Shown: positions 38,026-46,770 of the stretch, piece after piece
How the letters are laid out: each line of letters starts with the position of its first letter
Numbering within the stretch: the first letter of the stretch is position 1
IMG/VR virus record: IMGVR_UViG_3300031962_000001
Coordinates: 28,915 to 92,914 of that record
Length of the DNA stretch: 64,000 nt
Source of the DNA: a virus
Strand: one strand, 5' to 3'
Program-made: the position numbers and the translations under genes
Notes under the pieces: model-generated
Databases searched by the model: none
What the model saw: only the letters and a program-made list of their open reading frames with translations
What the model was told of the DNA's origin: nothing

Positions 38026-40703
38026 TATCGCTAAACGTCATTCGTGAACCAGACCAATTCTGCAAGCCATGTGGCCTGTATAAATTGTGCAACACGCCTC
38101 TCATGAACGGAGAGGGTGCTGAATATCCCACATGGTTTTTCATCGGGGAAGCTCCTGGCGCAGAGGAAGACGAAAGTGGTTTCCCGTTCTGGGGAGAGTC
38201 TGGCCAGGAACTGCGCCAGTCCATCGAAGACGTTGGTATACCCATAGAAAAATGCAGATTCTCCAATGCCGTGAGATGTAGGCCTCCAAATAATGACCTG
38301 AAAAAATTCCCAGACGCGATAGAGCACTGCCGTCCGCATATCCTGCGCGAAATCAGAGCGTGTCGGCCCAAAGTGGTCGTTCTGATTGGCAACTCCGCGA
38401 TCAAGAGCGTGCTGAACAAGACGGGCATCCTGAAGCTCCATGGCGAAGTGATAGATGCCGGCTGGGTCAAATATCTTTGCATGTTCCATCCAGCATACAT
38501 GCTGCGAAACGACACTCCAGCTACGAGAAGGAAATTCAAAGAGGCTCTCAAGACCGCTAAATTTGTGGCTAACCCAAAACTCCAGAAAGCTGCTTCCAAG
38601 CGCAATCACACTGTCATTATGGACAGGTCTATGTTGAAAGAGTATGTAGACCTGCTCACAAATCGTCAATACTTGGCGACAGATATCGAAGCAAGCACTC
38701 TGTCGTCGTTTTCTAAACACAGGAAATTCCTCATCAGTGCGATAGGATTTGCGTGGACTAAGAACGACGCTGTAGAATTTCCTATCCATGTCAGGACTGG
38801 TCTGACAGGTTGTAAGGTCAAGCCAGAGGAAATGCTAGAAGGCGTGAAGGAAGTCTACGAACAAGATGATGTCAGATTTCTGACATGGCATGGCAAGTAC
38901 GATTTCACGTCGGTGCTCGGTGCGCATGATATCTGGATGGGCGGGGAAATGCATCCCATCGGTCCGTACTTTGATGGGATGCTGGGCAGCTACGCTCTGG
39001 ACGAAAGGGCAGGCATCCATAGCCTGAAAGACTGGGCGTACAGGCTAGGCATGGCTGGATACGAACTCCCGCTTAGACAATATCAACTTTTGAATCCAAA
39101 AGCCGACCCAAACAAAGGCGGCGACATGAATATGGTACCAGCGGATATCCTCTATCCGTATAACATGGACGATTGCATTTGCACGTTCAGAGCTTATCTC
39201 AAACAGAAAAAGCTTCTGAAAGAGCAAGGCCTCTGGGATAGACCGTTCAAATTCCCATTGCGACAAATAAGCTGGGTCGCGGGAATGATGGAAATGAACG
39301 GCCTCGGTGTGGACCTGAAAAGGAATGCTGAGCTAGATGAAGAATTCACGGAGAAGATTGAGACTATAGAAAAAGATCTTCGCAAGGACAAATCAGTAAT
39401 CGAGCTTCAAAAACGCAAAGATCTGAAGTTGATGCGAAAGCTGTATGAGCGTGTCAAAGCGTACAAGCGTCCAGTGCCAAGTGTGAAGAAAAAGGTCTTG
39501 GAGTTCTTCAAGAGTGAGCCAGTTAATTTGGATTCTCCAGACGAGAAGCGCACGCTCGTATACGATATCTTAGGCTGTGAGCATTATCAGAAGACAAAGA
39601 AATCCGAGCAAGATTCCACAGAGCGCTGGGTGCTGGAAGAGATAGCGCAGAAATACAAATATCCGGCAATCAAGAAAATCATAGCTCGCAGCACTCTATC
39701 TTCAGCATGGTCTAAATACATCAATCCGATTCCAGGTTGGGTTGGTACCGACGGTCGCATCCATCCTAACATGCTGCCACATGGCACGAGGACTGGAAGA
39801 CTAGCGTGCGAGGACCCAAACCTGTATAACCTGCCTTCTAGAAGTCCTCTCACTCCAGTGCTGATGAGTCAGTTTGTTTCTAGAGGAGAGGATTTCGTAG
39901 CCGTCAAGCAAGACTCTAAGCAGATAGAGCTGCGCATCATAGCTGATAGAGCTAGAGACAAGACGATGATCGGTGAGTTCAATAGAGGTGAGGACCCACA
40001 TGCCAAGGGGGCACAAGCCGCTTTCGAGTTGACAGAGGAGGACTGGGCTGAGCTATCTAAAGAAGAACAGAAGATAAAAAGAGGCTACGCAAAAAATGCT
40101 GTCTCGTTCGGCTTGGTGTATGGCAGAGAAGCCCCAGCGCTCGCAGGAGACTTCGGTTGGCCTATAAGCAAAGCAGAAAAATTCAAGGCCAGATATTTTG
40201 GTAAGTACGACGGCATCGCGGAATACCTTGTAGACAGACGCGAGCATATTCTGGAGCACAAGGAAGCCATATCTCTCTATGGCAACCGACATCGCCGGCT
40301 CCCAGATGTAGACAGTGAAAGCGAAGGAGCGGCAAACGCGGCAGTCCGCGAAGGCATCAACGCGCCGATACAAGGAGACGCAAGCGACATCAACATCATA
40401 GCGGCGTACCGCATGGAGCGTTGGCTCCGGCTGAATCGCTATCTGACTCGCGTCATCCTGTACGTCTACGATGCGGTATATCTGGACGCCTATCGCAAGG
40501 AATTGCCTATCGTCATTCCAAAACTCCATGCGTTCATGACGGACAGAAATTTCATAGAAGCTATGACTGGCTGGAAGCTGAGAGTTCCTCTAGACACCGA
40601 CTGCGCCATTGGCTATAATTTCGGCGAGATGACAGAGCTGAAATCTAAGGGCAACGGCGAGTTTGAAATCCCAGAACAATTTCTGTCACGTCGTGTTTCA
40701 TAA
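38022..40703 (+). CDS. Family A DNA polymerase fused to an N-terminal uracil-DNA glycosylase domain
   Basis: 893 residues. Residues 1-~190: family-4-like UDG with CKPC (14-17) and further Cys at VRC and EHC for a probable 4Fe-4S cluster, IGEAPGAEEDESG (~41-53) and a final HPAYML. Residues ~215-380: 3'-5' exonuclease (TDIEAS). Polymerase: motif A QDSKQIELR (~629), motif B KRGYAKNAVSFGLVYG (~684), motif C YVYDAVYLD (~812). Motif C lacks the usual Glu after Asp (D-A, not D-E) and His is Tyr. Main replicative enzyme; the UDG part may scan for uracil versus modified thymine. Confidence 0.9.
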   Translation: MISLNVIREPDQFCKPCGLYKLCNTPLMNGEGAEYPTWFFIGEAPGAEEDESGFPFWGESGQELRQSIEDVGIPIEKCRFSNAVRCRPPNNDLKKFPDAIEHCRPHILREIRACRPKVVVLIGNSAIKSVLNKTGILKLHGEVIDAGWVKYLCMFHPAYMLRNDTPATRRKFKEALKTAKFVANPKLQKAASKRNHTVIMDRSMLKEYVDLLTNRQYLATDIEASTLSSFSKHRKFLISAIGFAWTKNDAVEFPIHVRTGLTGCKVKPEEMLEGVKEVYEQDDVRFLTWHGKYDFTSVLGAHDIWMGGEMHPIGPYFDGMLGSYALDERAGIHSLKDWAYRLGMAGYELPLRQYQLLNPKADPNKGGDMNMVPADILYPYNMDDCICTFRAYLKQKKLLKEQGLWDRPFKFPLRQISWVAGMMEMNGLGVDLKRNAELDEEFTEKIETIEKDLRKDKSVIELQKRKDLKLMRKLYERVKAYKRPVPSVKKKVLEFFKSEPVNLDSPDEKRTLVYDILGCEHYQKTKKSEQDSTERWVLEEIAQKYKYPAIKKIIARSTLSSAWSKYINPIPGWVGTDGRIHPNMLPHGTRTGRLACEDPNLYNLPSRSPLTPVLMSQFVSRGEDFVAVKQDSKQIELRIIADRARDKTMIGEFNRGEDPHAKGAQAAFELTEEDWAELSKEEQKIKRGYAKNAVSFGLVYGREAPALAGDFGWPISKAEKFKARYFGKYDGIAEYLVDRREHILEHKEAISLYGNRHRRLPDVDSESEGAANAAVREGINAPIQGDASDINIIAAYRMERWLRLNRYLTRVILYVYDAVYLDAYRKELPIVIPKLHAFMTDRNFIEAMTGWKLRVPLDTDCAIGYNFGEMTELKSKGNGEFEIPEQFLSRRVS

Positions 40704-40714
40704 TAACGGAGGGA
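40691..40714 (+). promoter_or_regulatory. TCGTGTTTCATAATA promoter-like motif and RBS
   Basis: TCGTGTTTCATAATA begins at 40691, overlapping the end of the polymerase gene, then ACGGAGGG and ATG at 40717. Differs from other copies after CATA. Confidence 0.55.
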
Positions 40715-40716
40715 AA

Positions 40717-40941
40717 ATGAACGGATATGTAGACATAGACAGCAAGGACTTTGCGAAACTCGTGAAGGGCGAGATGACAGCGATTCCGATAACAGGCGGA
40801 AGTGGAGCACTACTTGGGGAAGCTTGTCTAAGACTGGACCCGAAGATCAGTTTCAACATGATGCTAGAAGCAGTCAAGGAAGCGATAAATGAAAAAGACA
40901 AAACTAAAGAAAATCCCGATTCTGGTCCAGCTCTATCCTGA
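40717..40941 (+). CDS. Small hypothetical protein upstream of the recombination genes
   Basis: 74 residues from the ATG at 40717. Starts MNGYVDIDSKDFAKLVKG and includes a Gly-rich loop (PITGGSGALLGEA). First gene after the 40691 motif; overlaps the next gene by 53 nt. No family recognised. Confidence 0.5.
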   Translation: MNGYVDIDSKDFAKLVKGEMTAIPITGGSGALLGEACLRLDPKISFNMMLEAVKEAINEKDKTKENPDSGPALS

Positions 40942-41347
40942 CGATATCTACAAGAGCGATCTGGCAAAAGCTCTCAAGATAGACAAGCACAATCTCACAA
41001 ACGAACTCGTCAGGCAGCCAGCGCTTTACGGATTCTGGGCATCTCTGTACAGCGTCGTCACGGCGAAGGTAGAGTTCCTGAAAGAGCAGGTGGAGAACAT
41101 GGACTCTGAGCTCTTCAAATTCTATCTGCTCAAGCGTAAAATAAAGAAGCCGACAGAGATCAAACATTGGATCAACAACAATTCGAGATATGTCAAGGCT
41201 AAGAAGAGGCTGCGCCGCTGGCAGGAAGCAGAACGACACCTGAAATATGCTGAACGAGCGTTCAGTCAGCGCTTGAGCGTTTTGATGGCAGTCAATGCCA
41301 ACAAGAGACAGGACAAGAAGCAGGAGAATTATCAGGAGGAAGACTGA
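40889..41347 (+). CDS. Recombination-associated helical protein (mediator candidate)
   Basis: 152 residues, helical and strongly charged. DLAKALKIDKHNLTNELVRQ then PALYGFWASLYSVVTAKVEF are typical of a phage protein usually encoded next to SSB and RecA. By analogy with T4 UvsY it may load the recombinase on SSB-coated DNA. This role is inferred from position only; sequence identity with UvsY is not evident. Confidence 0.5.
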   Translation: MKKTKLKKIPILVQLYPDDIYKSDLAKALKIDKHNLTNELVRQPALYGFWASLYSVVTAKVEFLKEQVENMDSELFKFYLLKRKIKKPTEIKHWINNNSRYVKAKKRLRRWQEAERHLKYAERAFSQRLSVLMAVNANKRQDKKQENYQEED

Positions 41348-42327
41348 TGACGAAAACTGCAAGTGAAATACGTAAGGAGCTAAGAGAGCGCACCAGAAAG
41401 AAAGGCAAGGTGGACTGGTTCGGCATCAAAGGTGACACGACCGTGTACCTTCGCTTCTGTCCACCATGGAAAAAGAACGGGGATTTCTGGAAGGACGTTC
41501 TGTTCCACGGTGGCTTCAAGGACAAGGTCTACTGTCGCAAGAATGACATGAACGAAGAGACAGAAAAGCCGAAATCCTGTCTTATCTGCAAGCGTGTCGT
41601 GGAGCTGAAAAATGACAGGAGCACCAGAGGCAAGAAATTGTGGTCTCTGATTCGTCAAAAGAATGAAAGCCTCTGGAACGTTTTGGTCGCGAAAATCAGA
41701 CGTCGTGACGATGGCAGCATCAAGGTCATCCGGTATAGAGACAATCACGCCAAGGTTCTGCGTCTTTCCAGCAAGTGGCACAATGCGTTGCTGGAAATCT
41801 TTGCGGATGAGGACCTCAGGGCGAAGTCTATCCTGGGTGTCACGCATCCGAAATATGGCAGGCTCGTCAAGGCCAAGAGAAGTGGCACGGGTCGCGACGA
41901 CACAAACTACACGTTTCTGCCGACAGACAAGATGATGCCGATATTTCCAGAGAAGTCTAAGCGAATGAAAATCCTGAAGACAGTAGTGAATCTGGACAAG
42001 ATGGTCCACGCTAGCAGCAAGGAGGAGCTGGAAGCGTTTCTGGAGAAGATGGAAAGACGCGCCAGAAAACTGGCAGCCTTGGAAAAGGAAGGCGGACATG
42101 GCCGGGATGAAGACGAGGAAGAAGAGGACGTCGAAAAAGACGATGAGGAAGAAACTCCAAAGAAGAAAAAGAAGCACCACAAGCGAGCAGACGATGCTGA
42201 TGATGACGATTCCGATGATTCCGATTCTGATTCAGAAGATGAAGATGACGAAGATGCTGACCTAGAGCGCAAATACAAGGAAATGAAAAAGAAGTCCAAG
42301 AAAGACAGGGACGAGGATGACGACTGA
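41347..42327 (+). CDS. gp32-like single-stranded DNA-binding protein with long acidic tail
   Basis: 326 residues. Core: VYLRFCPPWKKNGDFWKDVL, HGGF, then YCRKN and CLICKR (Cys/His zinc site as in gp32). It coats ssDNA during replication and recombination. The C-terminal ~80 residues alternate acidic runs with a Lys block PKKKKKHHK (near 42160-42190), like the polyampholyte at 30814. T4 gp32 also has an acidic tail for partner binding, but this one is longer and has an embedded basic tag. Confidence 0.75.
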   Translation: MTKTASEIRKELRERTRKKGKVDWFGIKGDTTVYLRFCPPWKKNGDFWKDVLFHGGFKDKVYCRKNDMNEETEKPKSCLICKRVVELKNDRSTRGKKLWSLIRQKNESLWNVLVAKIRRRDDGSIKVIRYRDNHAKVLRLSSKWHNALLEIFADEDLRAKSILGVTHPKYGRLVKAKRSGTGRDDTNYTFLPTDKMMPIFPEKSKRMKILKTVVNLDKMVHASSKEELEAFLEKMERRARKLAALEKEGGHGRDEDEEEEDVEKDDEEETPKKKKKHHKRADDADDDDSDDSDSDSEDEDDEDADLERKYKEMKKKSKKDRDEDDD

Positions 42328-42526
42328 GTATCAACCTTTACTGGACATGGTCTTCAAGATTAAATTCTTGAAGGCCATGCTGCCAGTAATGACAGACGAC
42401 GATGCTCTGAAATTTACGAGCATCTCCATATCCATAGGTATTGGGGAAGCTACCGAATACGACTTCGCAGAGCTTAACAGGCTCTTCGGGAAATTCGAGA
42501 AATCTTATGCCTCTCCGCTTTCCTAG
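42317..42526 (+). CDS. Small hypothetical protein between SSB and RecA
   Basis: 69 residues, acidic and hydrophobic (PLLDMVFKIKFLKAMLPVM). Overlaps SSB by 11 nt and the RecA-like gene by 20 nt. Its C-terminal KSYASPLS is encoded by the same bases that encode the RFPRL tag of RecA in another frame. No family recognised. Confidence 0.45.
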   Translation: MTTEYQPLLDMVFKIKFLKAMLPVMTDDDALKFTSISISIGIGEATEYDFAELNRLFGKFEKSYASPLS

Positions 42527-43559
42527 ACTTGAAAACGACAACAGCGTCCGCGGCGTAAAGCATTCCACGCTGAAAGCGGTAATCAAGGTAGTCAACGCTT
42601 CGCTGAAGAAAAAGAAGCGTTCGTTGCGGATATCTGTGCTTGGCAATTCAGTGTTCTCCAAGCCACGTGTCTATATGTCTTCAGGCATCCTGCCTATAGA
42701 CTGTGTGGTGTGTCGTGGGATGGGATTCCCATCGGGCATCATAGAGATATTTGGCGGTGAAGCTAGCGGCAAGACAGCGGTGATGGAAAACACTTTGGCA
42801 GAAGCGCAGAGCAACAATTACTACGCCATTCTGTTTCCTCAGGAGTTCGCTGTAGACTACAGACGCGTGAAAATTCTGCATCTCAAAGAAGATGAGCTGA
42901 TCATCGGCGACGCCGAAACAATAGAGGATATCTATGACCAGATAAAGATGATGGTCAAGAAGATCAGACAAAAGGACAAGCATACGCCTATCGTAATTGG
43001 ATGGGATAGTGTAGCGGCAACACCGACACGTTCAGAACTGGAAAATCCCAAGGGACTAGAAGCCTCCGACATGGGCAAAGCGGCAGCGCAGATTTCAAAG
43101 CTCTTTAGGCGTCTAGTGCGATTTCTGTTCATCAACAAGGTCTGTCTCATCTGTGTCAATCAGACCAGAACTAATTTGGGCATCATGTTTGGCAACAAGG
43201 AGTCTACGTTTGGCGGTAAGGCTCTCAAATTCTACTCGTGGGTTCGCATTCGCCTTGGAGCCACAAAGGTGATCGAAGAGGACGGCGAGGATATTGGTTT
43301 CATGTGTCAACTGAAAGTGGTGAAAAATAAAGTAGCGCCACCGCTGAAGACCTGCAAATTCCCTATCTATTGGGACAAGGGCATAGATGTGCCGATGGCG
43401 ATATGGGAATTCGCCATCGAAAAAGAAGTTTTCGTGAAGAATAAAGCACACTACACATATAGAGGGCAGCTGATTACACGCTCCTCGTTCAGGAAATTCT
43501 ATGAGCGTCACGGAGAAGAAATAGATGGAGCTCTGCGAGCATCTGTGAGGGAACAGTGA
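42507..43559 (+). CDS. RecA/UvsX-like recombinase with N-terminal R-F-P-R-L tag
   Basis: 350 residues from the ATG at 42507; earlier in-frame starts lie in the upstream gene. Begins MPLRFPRLEN (42516-42527). Walker A GGEASGKT (83-90), Walker B-like VIGWDSVAA, and the L2-adjacent NQTRTNLGIMFG with TFGGKALKFYSW match RecA-fold strand-exchange proteins. Forms filaments on ssDNA for recombination-dependent replication, with the gp32-like SSB, SbcCD and UvsW-like helicase of this window. The tag precedes the normal N-domain. Confidence 0.9.
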   Translation: MPLRFPRLENDNSVRGVKHSTLKAVIKVVNASLKKKKRSLRISVLGNSVFSKPRVYMSSGILPIDCVVCRGMGFPSGIIEIFGGEASGKTAVMENTLAEAQSNNYYAILFPQEFAVDYRRVKILHLKEDELIIGDAETIEDIYDQIKMMVKKIRQKDKHTPIVIGWDSVAATPTRSELENPKGLEASDMGKAAAQISKLFRRLVRFLFINKVCLICVNQTRTNLGIMFGNKESTFGGKALKFYSWVRIRLGATKVIEEDGEDIGFMCQLKVVKNKVAPPLKTCKFPIYWDKGIDVPMAIWEFAIEKEVFVKNKAHYTYRGQLITRSSFRKFYERHGEEIDGALRASVREQ

Positions 43560-44500
43560 GCGATAAAAAGATTCTGTTGATTGATGGTTACAATGCCGCG
43601 TGGCGGCTCATGCACAAGCTTCCGCCACTCAGCGTCAATGGCCAAGATATCCAGATAGTCTATGGATTTATCCGTCTCCTCAGAGGAGTCATAGAACAGT
43701 TCGAGCCAAATGCGGCTCTAGTGATCTGGGATTCTGGACATTCCGAGTTCCGGAAGAAAGTGTATCCTGGCTACAAAGACCGGCATCATGACAGGATTCA
43801 CGAAAAGCAATATCACAGTCTGACGAGCCAGATCAGTATTCTGGACGATATCTTGGCAAACCTGAACGTTGGCGTAGTAGCATGGCCTGGAACAGAAGCA
43901 GACGATCTGATTGGCCTTTCTTGTGATGGATTGAGTGGCCTGAAAATCATAGTGTCCGCCGACCAAGACATGCTTCAATTAGTAGACTCAGACGTGCAGG
44001 TCTGGTCGCCTATGAAATCAGAGCTATACACAGACAAGAATTTTCAGAAACTAATTGGCATGACACCTCGCCAGTATCTGGAGATGAAAGCGTTGATAGG
44101 TGACGGTAGCGATAAGATAGGAGGAGTAGCGCGTGGCTTCGGAGAGGCTACAGCGCGAGAACTGATTCTAAAATATGGTTGTATAGAAGAACTCTATTCT
44201 CCCAAAGTGGAGAAGAAGGTTTACAATCAAGGGAACAGGTATAAGCTGCTCTATAACGAAGGCGCTAAGGAAATCGTGTACCGAAACCTAATCTTGATGG
44301 ACCTCAGCGTCTGTGGGCATGGAATCAAGAACAAGGAAGAGGCCATCAAGCGCATCAAGCACGTAGTTCGGTTCAGAAATAAGATAGACAAGGCACAAGT
44401 GAAAAGAATTTTCATCGAGAAAGCCTTTAAGTCGCTTCTTGAGGATTTTGGCAGGTGGGTCACGCCGTTCGAAATTCTAGATTGGCAGGAGCAGGAATGA
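43556..44500 (+). CDS. 5'-3' exonuclease / flap endonuclease (FEN/PIN family)
   Basis: 314 residues. LIDGYNAAW (first Asp), VIWDSGHSEFRKKVYPGYK, PGTEADDLIG (Glu/Asp metal cluster), SADQDMLQLV, and the H3TH-type region DGSDKIGGVARGFGEATARE match T5/T4-type FEN nucleases. It removes RNA primers and flaps. It overlaps RecA by 4 nt, in a typical phage replication-recombination operon. All core acidic residues appear present. Confidence 0.9.
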   Translation: MSDKKILLIDGYNAAWRLMHKLPPLSVNGQDIQIVYGFIRLLRGVIEQFEPNAALVIWDSGHSEFRKKVYPGYKDRHHDRIHEKQYHSLTSQISILDDILANLNVGVVAWPGTEADDLIGLSCDGLSGLKIIVSADQDMLQLVDSDVQVWSPMKSELYTDKNFQKLIGMTPRQYLEMKALIGDGSDKIGGVARGFGEATARELILKYGCIEELYSPKVEKKVYNQGNRYKLLYNEGAKEIVYRNLILMDLSVCGHGIKNKEEAIKRIKHVVRFRNKIDKAQVKRIFIEKAFKSLLEDFGRWVTPFEILDWQEQE

Positions 44501-44724
44501 AAAAGATAATGCGGTTTCCAAGGGAAGCAGAGATCACAGGCAACGCCTTCTCTATGGGTCTGATCTATAGGACTCTCAAGAGAATCTACAAGGGAAAAGG
44601 AGTCCTCCCTGAAGACCGAGAGCTCGTGCTGCGTTGGTACGGGATAGAATCCATAAATAGGAAGCTGGCGAAATATCTGCACCATACCGCTCCTACTGGC
44701 AGAAGGGTGAGATTTCCAAGGTGA
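44497..44724 (+). CDS. Small protein tagged with R-F-P-R at both ends
   Basis: 75 residues from the ATG at 44497 (overlaps the nuclease stop; RBS AGGAGCAGGA). Begins MKKIMRFPREA and ends RRVRFPR at the stop (44512-44523 and 44710-44721). The middle is a short helical domain (FSMGLIYRTLKRIYKGKGVL). Carrying the tag at both termini suggests a bridging role. No known family. Confidence 0.65.
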   Translation: MKKIMRFPREAEITGNAFSMGLIYRTLKRIYKGKGVLPEDRELVLRWYGIESINRKLAKYLHHTAPTGRRVRFPR

Positions 44725-44727
44725 CGC

Positions 44728-45210
44728 ATGGGCAGAAAACCTAAAATCCTGAAACTCAGGGAAGACTACAGACCGCTCTTGCTAGAAACGAAAAAACTAT
44801 TCCCAACGCTGCTTGGTCATGTTAAGACCAAGAGGATAGCACTCGTTGGAATGTACGCTCGCAAGAGTGGCTTCATAGGCAGGATATTCGCTAATAGACC
44901 TCCATATTCTCTGCTAGTAGAAGACTACGACTATCTGATCATGTTCTGGAGCACGCGCTTCGACGACAAGCCGCACTCGTATAAAATCTATGTCATGCTC
45001 CACGAATTGGCGCACATAACCGAGGGAGGATTTGTAAAAGGCGCTCCGGACTATCGTAAATGTATCCGTCACGACATAGAGGAGTTCACTTTCCTAGCAG
45101 AGCGCTATGGGATAAATCTAGAGAATGTGAAAGATGTGATGAAAGGTGAAAAGCATCTACTCAACAAGGACGGGGTCAGAAGGTTCCCGCGCGTGGAGAC
45201 AATACATTGA
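44728..45210 (+). CDS. Putative phage metallopeptidase with C-terminal RFPR tag
   Basis: 160 residues. HELAHI (residues ~92-97) is a zinc-protease-like HExxH-type motif, followed by RHDIEEFTFLAERYGI (~113-128) with the expected second His/Glu region of the phage metallopeptidase family. RRFPRV lies 5 residues before the stop (45181-45192). It may process a phage or host protein; the co-occurring RFPR-tagged proteins are possible partners. Activity is untested. Confidence 0.65.
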   Translation: MGRKPKILKLREDYRPLLLETKKLFPTLLGHVKTKRIALVGMYARKSGFIGRIFANRPPYSLLVEDYDYLIMFWSTRFDDKPHSYKIYVMLHELAHITEGGFVKGAPDYRKCIRHDIEEFTFLAERYGINLENVKDVMKGEKHLLNKDGVRRFPRVETIH

Positions 45211-45443
45211 TCAAACAGAAAGCTACAATCAAGAAGCAGACTTCTGATAGCGGGAGGTTCAATTTCCCAGAAGCGGCCATCGGAACTGAAATCTGGATAA
45301 ATCCTAGGTCCATAACTATGGCTCGCTACTCTGTTAAGGAAACGAAGGAAATGTTCATGGAGATGGTAGTTAAAGAAGCTACTACTGAAATGTGGATTCC
45401 AGTATCGGTTCTGCATTTCACGGACGAGTTCGAAGTAACATGA
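45207..45443 (+). CDS. Small hypothetical protein
   Basis: 78 residues from a TTG at 45207 that overlaps the previous TGA; RBS GTGGAGA. Beta-rich (IGTEIWINPRSITMARYSV), ending in an overlap with the next ATG. Unknown function; the start is moderately secure. Confidence 0.45.
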   Translation: MIKQKATIKKQTSDSGRFNFPEAAIGTEIWINPRSITMARYSVKETKEMFMEMVVKEATTEMWIPVSVLHFTDEFEVT

Positions 45444-45721
45444 AGACAAAGGAGAATAAGAACATGATTCACTGTCATAAGCACGCAACATATGACCCAC
45501 GCTGCGAAGAGTGCAAACGCAAAAAGCGCCTTCACGAAGAGGACGAAGTATCACGCACATCCGTATTCGACACGGCCAGTGCGTTCACACCAGCACTCAT
45601 AGACACAACGAGTACAACGAGCAGTCCAGATCCAACTCCTTATCCAGCTCCTGATCCTCCTTCGACACCTGATTTCGGCGGAGGCCAAAGTGGTGGCGGA
45701 GGAGCCGGAGGCGACTTCTAG
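45440..45721 (+). CDS. Small zinc-site protein with P/T/G-rich tail
   Basis: 93 residues from the ATG at 45440. N-terminal CHKHATYDPRCEECKRKKR is a compact Cys/His zinc site. Then a Thr/Pro linker and a Gly-rich end (GGGQSGGGGAGGDF). Overlaps the SbcD start by 1 nt. Looks like a small folded head on a flexible tail; role unknown. Confidence 0.5.
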   Translation: MKTKENKNMIHCHKHATYDPRCEECKRKKRLHEEDEVSRTSVFDTASAFTPALIDTTSTTSSPDPTPYPAPDPPSTPDFGGGQSGGGGAGGDF

Positions 45722-46770
45722 TGAAATTCTTGGCGACTGGCGACTTGCAAATCCACGCATGGCGCCAGTTCGCCTATACGACAAAATCTGGCATGAACTC
45801 TAGACTCAGAAACTGCTTGCGAGTGCTGAGCTTCTTGCGTAAGACGGCGCTGGAGCGTGGCATCAACAAGATTCTACTCAATGGAGATATCCTTGAGGAA
45901 TGCGACTACATAGAAATAGAGGTGTATGATGGACTCTACACAGAGCTCGAAAGAATTAGAGATTCAGGAATCCATACGGTTATTAACATCGGAAATCACG
46001 ACGTTCACAGCGAATCTGGTGGACGAGTGCTTAATTCGTTACGCGCACTCCGAGGGGTCGCCACTATTGTGGAAGAACCGACGCTGGTATGGGGTTGCGT
46101 ACAGGTGGTTCCTTGGTGCGTATCTCCAGATAGACTTAGAGAAACGATTGGAAATCTTAAGGCTGACAGGAGCCGCTGCCTCGTCCTACACTACGGTGTT
46201 CAAGGAGGAGTCACAGGACCAAAAAATTACCTTCTCAGATCTCCAGTCAAGCTCAGAGACATTAGATACAAGGAATTTGGACTGGTCCTTCTCTCCGATT
46301 ATCATACAAGACAGCGACTTGCAAAGCGTCCCCCGGTCTACTACCTCGGGTCCCCTATACAACATAGCTTTGGTGAAATTCACAGACCCTGCGTCTGGGA
46401 GATCGGTGTGGATAGAGGAGGAGTATTTAAGACAGAGAAAATTTTCACCAGCTTCCCTAGATTTCGACGAGTCCGGGCAAATGACCGCAGTTCACTTCTT
46501 GAAGCAACCAGAAAATATGCCGCCGATTACGTATCTATTACCCCAGTTGGCACCGTACTCTCAGAACAGGATATTCGTATGGTCGCAAAGAGAGTAGGAT
46601 TTCAGTACATCATCAACAGAGCGCCGGAAGAGCGAGAGGATGTGCAGGACTCCAGATCGCTGAATTTCAAAAAGGCCATGAAGAAGTACGTATCTTCCAA
46701 CGTGAAGAGCGAAGCGCAGAGTGGCAGACTGCTAAGGCTCGGCTGGAAAATTTTCAATGGAGAATTATGA
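45721..46770 (+). CDS. sbcD: SbcD/gp47-like recombination nuclease subunit
   Basis: 349 residues from the GTG at 45721. Metallophosphoesterase motifs in order: GDLQIH (7-12), NGDILE (~58), GNHD (~92-95), LHYGVQG (~157) and SDYHTRQR (~196; GDxH in cellular forms). It is the nuclease half of an Mre11-Rad50-type complex that resects DNA ends for recombination. Its partner SbcC is encoded two genes downstream. A 223-codon frame inside this gene (45926-46597) is treated as a shadow. Confidence 0.85.
   Translation: MKFLATGDLQIHAWRQFAYTTKSGMNSRLRNCLRVLSFLRKTALERGINKILLNGDILEECDYIEIEVYDGLYTELERIRDSGIHTVINIGNHDVHSESGGRVLNSLRALRGVATIVEEPTLVWGCVQVVPWCVSPDRLRETIGNLKADRSRCLVLHYGVQGGVTGPKNYLLRSPVKLRDIRYKEFGLVLLSDYHTRQRLAKRPPVYYLGSPIQHSFGEIHRPCVWEIGVDRGGVFKTEKIFTSFPRFRRVRANDRSSLLEATRKYAADYVSITPVGTVLSEQDIRMVAKRVGFQYIINRAPEEREDVQDSRSLNFKKAMKKYVSSNVKSEAQSGRLLRLGWKIFNGEL

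Noticed and set aside
46455-46475. FPRFRR in SbcD as a tag copy
   Set aside because: It lacks the leading Arg (SFPRF) and is inside the protein.
45926-46597. A 223-codon + frame inside the SbcD gene
   Set aside because: SbcD motifs are intact across this stretch in the main frame, and the other frame has no RBS or recognisable domain. Its length is notable but is best seen as a shadow.
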